A stretch of DNA of 21,064 nt, from assembly GCA_036274635.1 (NCBI GenBank), contig DASUFI010000122.1, forward strand, positions 1-21,064. The letters run 5' to 3'. The notes beneath the pieces are model-generated. The model was not told where the DNA came from, searched no databases, and saw only the letters and a list, made by a program, of their open reading frames with translations. Positions 5,493-13,796 of the stretch are shown piece by piece; position 1 is the stretch's first letter; every line of letters begins with the position of its first letter. The stretch comes from DASUFI01 sp036274635. Lineage in GTDB: Bacteria; Planctomycetota; B15-G4. The translations under genes and the position numbers were made by a program.

Positions 5493-8030
5493 CTACGGCA
5501 GCGCGGCCTGCACGGCCCCGCTCGCCTCCCAGCCCTTGGGTCCCTGCGGATCCTGGATCCAGAACTGCAGGAACAGATCCACGCCCGGCGCCGCCGGCCC
5601 CGGCCAGATGCCCGCGAGCACCAGCCGCCCGTCGGCGTCGGTGGGCAGCGGGTAGTTCACGATCTGCGGCGTGGGCACGTAGGTGCCGCCCTTGAAGGGC
5701 GCGTAGAGGGTGTTGAGGCCGGCCACCAGCGCCGCGTTGGACAGCGGCCGCGCGTCCTGCAGCGTGATCGTGTACGGGTCCCCCGGCTGCAGCGTGCCTT
5801 CGCCGATCTGGCGCGGCAGGCCCTGTGTGCCGCCGAGCGCGTAGCCCAGCGGATGCCACGGGCCGCGCACGTCGGGCAGGACGGCGACCTGGTCCTCGAG
5901 GCTGGCCACGCCCAGGTCCAGCACCCCGTCGCCATCCAAGTCGGCCAGCGCCGTGCCTTGCGGCGAGCGCGGCAGGCGCACCGGCAGCGGGTCGGACAGC
6001 GTGACGTCGCCGTGGCCGAGGAAGAGCGCGAAGCTGCCGGTCTGCGCACTCACCGGCGCGATGCACGCGGCGCCCACGTCCAGGTGGCCATCCTGGTCGA
6101 AGTCCGCGATCTCCAGCCCGCGCGGCGTGCCGGCCAGCGTGGAGAGGAGCGCCGTGGCGGTGAAGGCCGAGCCGCCGTCGTTGCGCAGCGTGACGATCGC
6201 GTTGTTCGCGATGCTGTTGGCCACGAGGTCGCGGTCGCCGTCCTCGTCGAGGTCGCCGCTGGCGAGCAAGGTCTGCTGCACGAACGAGAACCAGACCACC
6301 GGCGCGCCGAGGGTGCCGTCGCCGACGCCCGGCAGCACCGTGACCCGCGGAACTCCGGCGTACGTGCCCAGGATCACGTCGAGGTTTCCGTCGCCGTTCA
6401 CGTCGTCGACCAGCAGCGCCTGCTGGTCGCCCGTCGTGGGCGTGGACTGCACCTCGCCGAAGCCGCCGTTCCCCAGGCCCATGAGGATGGCCACCTGGGC
6501 GTCGCTCTGGAACACGGTGTCCGTGACCACGACGTCCGCGAAGCCGTCGCCGTCGAGGTCGCCGAGCGTCATGTCCGCGGCATTGCCGGGCAAGGTCACG
6601 GTCTGCGTCGGCGTGAGCGTCCCGTCGCCGTTGGACGCGTAGGCGAAGAACTTCTTGGAAAAGCTGGTCGCCGCGACGTCGTCGTCGCCGTCGCCGTCGA
6701 AGTCGGCCAGCCCCACGCCGGTCATCGAGTTGTCCCCGGCCGCCGTGTTGCGCACGCCGAAGGCTCCGAGGCCGACGTTGAGCCACGCGGCCACGGCATT
6801 GCTGATGCTGTTGCTGGTCTGGATGCTGACGAGGTCGGGCCGGCCGTCGGCATCCAGGTCGCCGAAGGCCACGTCGACCGCCGTGTCGAGGCCGCCCAGC
6901 GTGCCCGCGAACCAGCCGTCGCCCGTGCCGCTCAGCAGCGTGATGGTGCCGCCGTAGAACCCGCTGTCGCCCACCACGAGGTCCAGGTCGCCGTCGCCGT
7001 TGATGTCCGCCGCCTCCACGTCCGTCGGCCCGTCCCCGGTGCCGAAGCGGCGCGTGGTCTGGAAGGTGATGGGCTGGTCGTAGAGCAGCACGGCCACCTG
7101 GTCGTCGCCGGACTGGGAGAAGATTCCGTCCTGCAGGCCGTCCTCGTCCACGTCCCCGATGGCCACGTGCCCGAGGCCGTTGCCCAGTGTCTGGTAGACG
7201 AGGTCCACGAACCCTCCGCGGCCGTCCCCGTGCAGCAGGGCCGCGACCGAGAAATCGCCGCCGAGGATGGCGTCGAGGTTGCCGTCGCCGTCCACGTCGC
7301 CGAGCTGCACGTCGTCCGCGCTGTAGCCCAGGTCGAGGGAGAGGGGCGCGCCGTACCCACCCGCGCCGTTGGCCAGCAGGACCGCGAGGCTCTGCACGAG
7401 GTGGCTGGAGACCGCGATGTCGAGCTGGCCATCGCCATCGAGGTCGCCCTCGGCGACGTCCTGCGGAGAGATCTGGGCCGGCACGTCGAGCCGGGGCCCG
7501 AGCGCGCCCGTGCCGTCGCCGCGGAAGAGCGAGAGGCGGTTGCCGTCGGCGCTGCCGGCCAGCAGGTCCACGTCGCCGTCGCCGTCGAGGTCGAGCACGT
7601 CGATGTCGCCCGCCTCGCCGGTCAGGGTCACGAACTGCGCCTGCGCGAAGCTGCCATCGCCGACACCCAGCAGCAGCCGCGCCTGGTCGGGCGCGCTGTC
7701 CACCGCGCGGGTGAGCACCGCGTCCGCCAGGCCGTCGCCATCGAAGTCGCCCGTCGCGAGCGCCGCATGCACCGGCGCACCGAGCCCCTGCACCACGGGC
7801 GCGCCGAAGCCGCCGACGCCGTCACCGATCTGCGAGCTCAGGTGGTTGGTCGAGTCGAGCACCACGAGGTCGGGCCGCCCGTCGCCGTCCACGTCGGCCA
7901 CGTCGAGCTCCCTGGCCGGGCCATTCGCCTGCAGCAACGGCGAGTGCAGGATCGGCGCCTGGGCCGCGGCGCGCGCGCCCAGCCACGCGAGGACGATGGC
8001 GCAGACGACGCAGGTGCTGATGCGGGCCAT
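5493..8030 (-). CDS. Secreted FG-GAP/VCBS repeat protein, 14 repeats
   Basis: The 845-residue protein begins with a Sec signal peptide, MARISTCVVCAIVLAWLGAR, with likely cleavage after the AAA or AQA near residue 23-25. From about residue 43 to 725 I count fourteen FG-GAP/VCBS units, each with the calcium-binding core D-x-[DN]-x-DG-x2-D, for example DVDGDGRPDL, DINGDGDLDL and DFDGDGDDDV. They should form one or two seven-bladed beta-propellers. After the last repeat, about residues 731-845 form a separate beta-rich domain ending LFLQFWIQDPQGPKGWEAS, shared with the upstream paralogue. The start is ATG 8030, preceded by GGGAGAA and followed by the signal peptide. It is exported and probably surface-bound through Ca-dependent propellers. 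The ligand is unknown. Confidence 0.93.
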   Translation of the reverse strand: MARISTCVVCAIVLAWLGARAAAQAPILHSPLLQANGPARELDVADVDGDGRPDLVVLDSTNHLSSQIGDGVGGFGAPVVQGLGAPVHAALATGDFDGDGLADAVLTRAVDSAPDQARLLLGVGDGSFAQAQFVTLTGEAGDIDVLDLDGDGDVDLLAGSADGNRLSLFRGDGTGALGPRLDVPAQISPQDVAEGDLDGDGQLDIAVSSHLVQSLAVLLANGAGGYGAPLSLDLGYSADDVQLGDVDGDGNLDAILGGDFSVAALLHGDGRGGFVDLVYQTLGNGLGHVAIGDVDEDGLQDGIFSQSGDDQVAVLLYDQPITFQTTRRFGTGDGPTDVEAADINGDGDLDLVVGDSGFYGGTITLLSGTGDGWFAGTLGGLDTAVDVAFGDLDADGRPDLVSIQTSNSISNAVAAWLNVGLGAFGVRNTAAGDNSMTGVGLADFDGDGDDDVAATSFSKKFFAYASNGDGTLTPTQTVTLPGNAADMTLGDLDGDGFADVVVTDTVFQSDAQVAILMGLGNGGFGEVQSTPTTGDQQALLVDDVNGDGNLDVILGTYAGVPRVTVLPGVGDGTLGAPVVWFSFVQQTLLASGDLDEDGDRDLVANSIANNAIVTLRNDGGSAFTATALLSTLAGTPRGLEIADFDQDGHLDVGAACIAPVSAQTGSFALFLGHGDVTLSDPLPVRLPRSPQGTALADLDGDGVLDLGVASLEDQVAVLPDVRGPWHPLGYALGGTQGLPRQIGEGTLQPGDPYTITLQDARPLSNAALVAGLNTLYAPFKGGTYVPTPQIVNYPLPTDADGRLVLAGIWPGPAAPGVDLFLQFWIQDPQGPKGWEASGAVQAALP

Positions 8031-8114
8031 CGCGGTTCTCCCGAAGGGCGCTGCCGGCTCCAGCAAGGCTCACCGGGCGCTCCAGATCCGTCAACCGGGA
8101 TCAACGCCGCCGCG

Positions 8115-8967
8115 TCACGTCATCGGCCGTGGAGGCGCGATCAGGGCAGCGTCGCCCGCAGCGCCCCGGCTGGCCGCAAAGCCCTTGGGCCCGCCCGCGT
8201 CGGCCCACCAGAACCGCAGGTAGAGCTGCAGGTCGGACGGCAGGCCGGGCAGCCACGCGCCCTTCAGCTCGAGCGCGCCGTCGGCGGCCACGGGCAGCGG
8301 GCCGTTGAGCAGGTCGGGCGACGCCACGTCGAAGGTGTTGGACGGCAGCAGGAACTTCTCGATCACTGCGAAGTGCTCGCTGCCCGCCAGGAAGGCTACG
8401 CCTCGTGATGCCCTGGTCGACGAGGTTGGTGCTCACGGCCAGCGCCGGCAGGAAGCCCGCGCCCGAATTGAGGTGCACCTGCACCGCGTTGCTGCTCACC
8501 GAGTGCACCACCGCGAAGTCCGGCAGGCCGTCGCCATTCCAGTCGCCGGCCGAGACGCCGTTGGGAGCGAGCCGCGCGCCGATGACCTTGGGCGCCTCGA
8601 AGGTCCCGTCGCCGTGGCCGCGGACCACGAAGTCCTGGTTGAGCCCATTGCTGCAGGTCACGAGGTCGACGTGGCCGTCCGCGAGGGCCAGGTCCGAGGT
8701 GGGGGCGCCGCCGTTGAGGCCCGGCACGGCCAGGGCCTCGTCCAGGACGAAGCTGCCGTCGCCGCGGCCGGCCACCGGCAGGAGCTTGCCCCAGTGCTCG
8801 ACCACCAGATCGGGCCGCCCATCGAGGTCGAGGTCGGCGGTCGCGATGCTCGTGCCGGCGAACTGCGGCAGCTGAAGGGTCTGCGTGCGGAAGAGCAGGT
8901 CGTCCTGCGCGGCGGCGGCCGCGGCGAGCAGACAGGCGAGCGGGGCGGCGGGCGGCGCGCGGACCAC
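8115..8967 (-). CDS. FG-GAP repeat protein with internal frameshift
   Basis: This paralogue lies 84 bp upstream of the 14-repeat gene. Translation from GTG 8967 gives a signal peptide, VVRAPPAAPLACLLAAAAAA, then QDDLLF and degenerate FG-GAP units: DLDLDGRPDLVVEH, DGHVDLVTCS and DWNGDGLPDFAVVH. After STNLVDQGIT, near 8396-8406, coding shifts to another frame that continues VAFLAGSEHFAVIEKFLLPS to the TGA at 8115. That second frame includes LYLRFWWADAGGPKGFAAS, matching the C-terminus of the neighbour. The span is 853 bp, one base more than a multiple of three, so a single extra base explains the break; repaired, it would give 283 residues. The unshifted frame turns Arg/Ala-rich and ends at 8101. 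It is either a pseudogene or a sequencing error. Confidence 0.8.
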
Positions 8968-8973
8968 GACCGA

Positions 8974-8978
8974 CCTCC
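8974..8978 (-). promoter_or_regulatory. Ribosome binding site fixing GTG start at 8967
   Basis: GGAGG on the minus strand lies six bases before GTG 8967, immediately upstream of the signal peptide. This selects that start over the longer open frame. Confidence 0.65.
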
Positions 8979-9093
8979 AGGCGGGGAACCCTATCAGGAG
9001 CCAACCGCACGTGGGGACACGCATCCCGAGCGGCGGTGCGGCGACGCCGTGACGACGAGCCGGAAAGGGCCTCCGGCGCGGGGCCGCGCGGTT

Positions 9094-9099
9094 TAGTCT
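9094..9099 (+). promoter_or_regulatory. Possible -10 element for leaderless transcript
   Basis: TAGTCT lies seven bases before GTG 9107, in a short AT-richer patch. With normal spacing transcription would begin at or one base before the start codon. No Shine-Dalgarno and no convincing -35 box are present. Confidence 0.3.
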
Positions 9100-9106
9100 G
9101 TTTCGC

Positions 9107-9472
9107 GTGGAGATTCCGGCTGCCCATGCGCCCGCGCCCGCGCCGCCGCCCGACGGGCGCGTCGGCCTGCTGCGCCGCGAGTGGCTGACCCTGCTGCTGG
9201 GGCTGCTCATCGTCTACGTCTTCGCCAGCGCCACGCTGCCGGCGCTGCTCGAGCGCCACGAGCTGCGCGCGCGCCGCGAGCAGACGGAGGCCGAGATCCA
9301 GAGGCTGCAGGGCGACGTGCGCCTGCTGCAGGACTGGAACCAGGGCGCCGCGACCGACCCGCTGCTGCAGGAGCGGCTGCTGGACGGCCAGCGGCTGTCG
9401 CCGGAGGCCGAGGGCTACCGCGTGCTGCCCGATCCGAGCGCCTCGGCGAGCACGCACGCCAAGGGCGGGTGA
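9107..9472 (+). CDS. DivIC/FtsB-like septum-formation protein
   Basis: The 121-residue protein has a Pro/Ala-rich cytoplasmic N-terminus and one transmembrane helix at about residues 26-46 (LTLLLGLLIVYVFASATLPA). A periplasmic coiled coil follows at about 47-76 (LLERHELRARREQTEAEIQR and following), then a short tail DPLLQERLLDGQRLSPEAEG. This layout and length fit the septum formation initiator (DivIC/FtsB) family, which links FtsL and FtsQ in the divisome. The short sequence leaves other bitopic coiled-coil proteins possible. The phrase on sections being not full, with DPLLQERLL and LSPEAEGYR, resembles the family's C-terminal DPxxxExxAR region. GTG 9107 is the only good start. Its stop overlaps the GTG of the propeller gene (GTGA), so the two are probably coupled. 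Confidence 0.6.
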   Translation: MEIPAAHAPAPAPPPDGRVGLLRREWLTLLLGLLIVYVFASATLPALLERHELRARREQTEAEIQRLQGDVRLLQDWNQGAATDPLLQERLLDGQRLSPEAEGYRVLPDPSASASTHAKGG

Positions 9473-11391
9473 GCGTGCGCGTCGTCGCGGCCGTGCTGCT
9501 GGCGCTGGCGCTGCCCGCGCGCGCGCAGTTCGTGGCGCCCGAGGGCAGCCACTACCACAACGGGAGCACCCTGCCGCTGGAAGACGACGGCAGCGCCGCC
9601 CCGCTGCTGCAGAAGCTGCAGGCCGCGGCCGACCGCCTGGACGCGGAGGAGACCGTCGCGCTGCTGCACGCGCTGCGTGCGCTCCCGCAGGCGGGCCTGG
9701 TGCCGCTGGGGCCGCGCGTGCACGTCCCGGCGCTCGAGCGTGCCGCGCGCCTCGTGCTCGAGCCGGGCCGCGAGGCGCTCGCCGCCGCCGTGCTGGCCGA
9801 CGAGCGCGTCGCCATCGCCGAGGCGGCCCGCGCGCGCGACGTGCCGGCGCTGCTGGACCGCGCCACGCGCGGCGACTCGCTGCCCAGCGCGCGCGAAGCC
9901 GGGCTCCTGGCGGGCCGGCTCCTGTTCGAGGAGGGACGCTTCTGGGAGGCAGGCGCGCTGGCCGCGCGGGCCGGCGACCTGCCCGGCGCGCCCGAGCTCG
10001 CGGCGGCCGTCGCGCGGCACCTGCCGCCGCCGCCCGCGCCGCCGCCGGACCTCGGCGCCGCCGGCTGGATGCCGCAGAACGGCGGCCCGCTGCGCGCGAG
10101 GCAGGCGGGCGAGTCCGGCGTGCCCTTCGTCGCGTCCGCCGGCAAGGACGGCGTGCTGCTCATCGACAGCCAGGCGCTCTTCCTGCTGGACCGCGCCACG
10201 CGCGCCGTGCGCTTCCGGCCCTGCATGCTGCTCGACGAGCTGCAGGCGCGGCTGGGCCAGCTGGCCTACGAGCCCGCCGCGCGCCGCATCCTCGCCGTGC
10301 AGTCCGGGCAGCGCTGGGTGCTGCCCTACAATGCGCTGCAGCGTCCGTCCACCAAGTTCGAGTCAACGCCGCGCATGGCCGCGCTGATCGCCGTGGACGT
10401 CGACGACGCCGCGCGCGTGGCCTGGGTGGCGGCGCCGCCGGCCGGCGACGAGGCGAGCGCGTCCTGCGGCACGCCGACCGTCGTGGGCGGCCGCGTCTTC
10501 TGCCAGGTCTTCCGCACCGACCTGCAGGTGCAGGTGTCGCTGGCCTGCTTCGACCTGGCCAGCGGCCGCCTGCTGTGGGAGACGCCGCTGGCCTCGGCGC
10601 CGCAGGTGCCGCGCTACGCCACGCGCTTCAGCCAGACCAACGTGGACAGGCTGGACAAGCGCCCCTTCGACGTGGCGCCGGGCGAGCGCGAGGGCGTGCT
10701 GTGGTGCTGCACAGGCGACGGCGTCCTCGCGGCGGTGGACGGGCTCACCGGCGCGCCGCGCTTCACCTTCCGCTACGACCGCATCGCCTCGCAGGACCCC
10801 GACAGCTACGACCCGTCCTTCCTCTTCGAGACGGGCGCCTGGGAGGACGAGCCGGTGCGCTTCGCGCCGGGGCGGGTGATCGTCGCGCCGCCGGACAGCC
10901 GCTTCCTCTACATGGTGGCGCCCGAGCCGGGGCCGCGCGGCGAGCTGGTGCTGGACGACCCGATCGAAAAGCTGGACCGCGTGAGCATCGTGGATCTGAG
11001 GCCGGACCCGCAGGGCCGGCCCTCGCCGGCGGTGCTGTGCACGCGGCGCAGCGGCGGGCGTGCGGGGTTGGTGCTGCTGGGGCCGGACGGGCACGTCCTG
11101 CAGGCCTCGCCCCTGCTGCCGCCCGAGGCCGAGCTGGCCGGCCGGCCGCTGCCGGTGGGCGAGCGCGTGCTGGTGCCCACGGCCGTGGGCCTGCAGGACT
11201 TCTCGCAAACCGACCTGTCGGCGGCGCCCCGGCCCGTGCCGGTGCCGGACGGCTCGCCGCCGGCCGCGGTGGCGGCCTTCCTCCTGGACGATGGCCTGGC
11301 CAGCGTCGCGCCCGCGACCATGGCCACTCAGCGCGGTGACGCCAAACGCGAGCCGCTGTGGATCGTGGAGTGGTACACGCCCGCGCGCTGA
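9469..11391 (+). CDS. Exported helical-plus-PQQ-like propeller protein
   Basis: The 640-residue protein starts with a signal peptide, VSVRVVAAVLLALALPARA, cleaved before Q20. Residues about 40-180 are Ala/Leu-rich helices of TPR-like character, including AIAEAARARDVPALLDRATR. A proline linker HLPPPPAPPPDLG near residue 184 leads to a beta-rich region, about 195-635. Blade-like units there include LIDSQALFLLDRATRAVRF, LACFDLASGRLLWETPLAS and LAAVDGLTGAPRFTFRYD, the pattern of PQQ-like quinoprotein/BamB propellers. No catalytic residues of a quinoprotein dehydrogenase are evident, so a binding or scaffold role is more likely. The GTG start overlaps the previous stop by four bases. A second in-frame GTG at 9475 is possible. 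It is a paralogue of the protein starting at 18653. Confidence 0.82.
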   Translation: MSVRVVAAVLLALALPARAQFVAPEGSHYHNGSTLPLEDDGSAAPLLQKLQAAADRLDAEETVALLHALRALPQAGLVPLGPRVHVPALERAARLVLEPGREALAAAVLADERVAIAEAARARDVPALLDRATRGDSLPSAREAGLLAGRLLFEEGRFWEAGALAARAGDLPGAPELAAAVARHLPPPPAPPPDLGAAGWMPQNGGPLRARQAGESGVPFVASAGKDGVLLIDSQALFLLDRATRAVRFRPCMLLDELQARLGQLAYEPAARRILAVQSGQRWVLPYNALQRPSTKFESTPRMAALIAVDVDDAARVAWVAAPPAGDEASASCGTPTVVGGRVFCQVFRTDLQVQVSLACFDLASGRLLWETPLASAPQVPRYATRFSQTNVDRLDKRPFDVAPGEREGVLWCCTGDGVLAAVDGLTGAPRFTFRYDRIASQDPDSYDPSFLFETGAWEDEPVRFAPGRVIVAPPDSRFLYMVAPEPGPRGELVLDDPIEKLDRVSIVDLRPDPQGRPSPAVLCTRRSGGRAGLVLLGPDGHVLQASPLLPPEAELAGRPLPVGERVLVPTAVGLQDFSQTDLSAAPRPVPVPDGSPPAAVAAFLLDDGLASVAPATMATQRGDAKREPLWIVEWYTPAR

Positions 11392-11438
11392 CGCCGGCTC
11401 GCCACCGGCACGCATGTGGCTTTTCACGTGGGCACGCG

Positions 11439-11599
11439 GCAGCCTGTCGAAGAAGTGCTTCGGAGCTGGACGGGATGGATTTCGCGTCGGATCCAGGCGC
11501 GCGACCGGAGGCGGCCTGGAGGGCCGCCGAGGATCGCGCAACGACGAGCCGGCGCGAAAGACGCCCGTCCAGGCCCGAATGACTTCTTCGACGGGCTGC
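11439..11599 (+). repeat. Palindromic dispersed repeat, copy A (MITE/REP-like)
   Basis: The ends GCAGCCTGTCGAAGAAGT and the reverse complement of 11582-11599 match at 17 of 18 bases. The exact centre is a 7-bp hairpin, GGCGGCC (11510-11516) and GGCCGCC (11522-11528). The element matches, in reverse orientation, copy B at 18401-18563: 77 of 80 bases across 11481-11560. It lies 47 bp after the stop of the propeller gene and 33 bp before moxR, filling most of that gap. Confidence 0.85.
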
Positions 11600-11632
11600 T
11601 AAACTCGGCGCCCTCCTCCCCGGACTTCTGCC

Positions 11633-12676
<1,044 letters not shown>

Positions 12677-12777
12677 GGCCCACGTGTCTCACGGCGTTCT
12701 ACTGCGGCCGCGGCAAGTTGGCCCGGGCCGCGTTGCTGGGGCGCGCTCGGTCCTCCGCGGCCAGGCGACCCCAAGTC

Positions 12778-12838
12778 GGACGACCCATTCGGGGTCGTCC
12801 TTGGTTGGGGCCCCGCTTCCGGTCGATCGCACCCCAAC
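12778..12838 (+). other. Two adjacent RNA hairpins in moxR–DUF58 gap
   Basis: GGACGACCC (12778-12786) and GGGTCGTCC (12792-12800) form a perfect 9-bp stem with a five-base loop. GTTGGGG (12804-12810) and CCCCAAC (12832-12838) can form a second stem directly after it. CGACCCC upstream (12766-12772) could compete for pairing with GGGGTCG of the first hairpin. There is no U tract, so this may be an attenuator, an mRNA processing site or a stabilising structure rather than a terminator. Confidence 0.5.
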
Positions 12839-12841
12839 GCC

Positions 12842-13795
12842 TTGCGCGGGCTCAACTTGACGCAGCCTCGCGACGAACGCCATGAGACGCGCGGGCAACC
12901 GCTCACGCTCGACCCCCAGGTCGCGGACCGGCTGCAGCACCTCACGCTGACGGCCACCCGCGCCGTCGAGGGCTTCCTCGCCGGGCGGCACAAGAGCCCG
13001 CACCGGGGCGTGTCGGTCGAGTTCGTGGAGCGCCGCGGCTACGTGCCGGGCGACGACCTGCGCCACCTCGACTGGAAGGCCTTCGCGCGCACCGACCGCC
13101 TCTCGATCAAGCGCTACGAGGAAGAGACCACCCTCGAGTGCACGCTGGTCGTGGACGCCAGCGCCTCGATGGGCTACCCGACCGACGGCCGCCCGACCAA
13201 GTACGACCACGCCTGCCAGGTGGCCGCCGCGCTGGCGCACCTGGTCCTGGCCGAGCGCGACGGCGCGGCGCTGGCGCTCTTCGACCACCAGCTCGACCGC
13301 GTGCTGCCGGCCAGCACCTCGCCCGCGCACCTGCTGCCCATCCTGCAGGCGCTCGTGGAGCGGCGGCCGGAGGGCACCACCGACCTGAACGCCGTGCTCG
13401 GCCGTCTGGTCGAGCGCCTGCCGCGGCCGGGCATCGTCGTGGTCGTCTCGGACCTCTTCGGCCCGGTGGAGACGCTGGCCAGCGGCCTCTCGCGGCTGGG
13501 CGCGCGCAACCACGACGTCATCGTGCTGCACGTGCTGCACGGCGACGAGCTGCGCTTCCCCTTCGACCGCCTCACGCGCTTCGAGGGCATGGAGGAGGAG
13601 CTGCGCCTGCTGGTGGATCCGCGCAGTCTGCGCCCGGACTACCTGGCCGCGCTGGACGAGTGGCGCGCGCAGGTGCGTCGCGCCTGCACCGCGCGCGGCG
13701 TCGACTACCACGTGGTGGACACCACGGCGCCGCTGGACGTGGTGCTCTCCGCCTGGCTGGGCGCGCGCATGGCGCGCCTTGCGCGGCGCGGCTGA
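12842..13795 (+). CDS. DUF58 domain protein (VWA-like)
   Basis: DUF58 proteins are the usual partners of MoxR ATPases. Of about 317 residues, the N-terminal part carries the family signature GRHKSPHRGVSVEF (48-61), then YVPGDDLRHLDWKAFARTD (67-85), the core DUF58 motif. A VWA-like fold follows with MIDAS motif DASAS (105-109), a metal site for protein binding. No transmembrane segment precedes it, so it is probably cytoplasmic or peripheral. The start is unclear: no ATG or GTG lies in frame before the domain, leaving TTG 12842 or TTG 12857, both without a good ribosome binding site. Its stop is one base before the BatA-like gene's GTG, so those genes are coupled. Confidence 0.9.
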   Translation: MRGLNLTQPRDERHETRGQPLTLDPQVADRLQHLTLTATRAVEGFLAGRHKSPHRGVSVEFVERRGYVPGDDLRHLDWKAFARTDRLSIKRYEEETTLECTLVVDASASMGYPTDGRPTKYDHACQVAAALAHLVLAERDGAALALFDHQLDRVLPASTSPAHLLPILQALVERRPEGTTDLNAVLGRLVERLPRPGIVVVVSDLFGPVETLASGLSRLGARNHDVIVLHVLHGDELRFPFDRLTRFEGMEEELRLLVDPRSLRPDYLAALDEWRAQVRRACTARGVDYHVVDTTAPLDVVLSAWLGARMARLARRG

Positions 13796-13796
13796 G

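Noticed and set aside
5853..8408. 851-codon open frame on the plus strand opposite the FG-GAP genes
   Set aside because: It is the antisense of Asp/Gly-codon-rich calcium repeats, giving a low-complexity Val/Ala/His/Arg protein with no domain; both real genes have signal peptides and repeats on the other strand.
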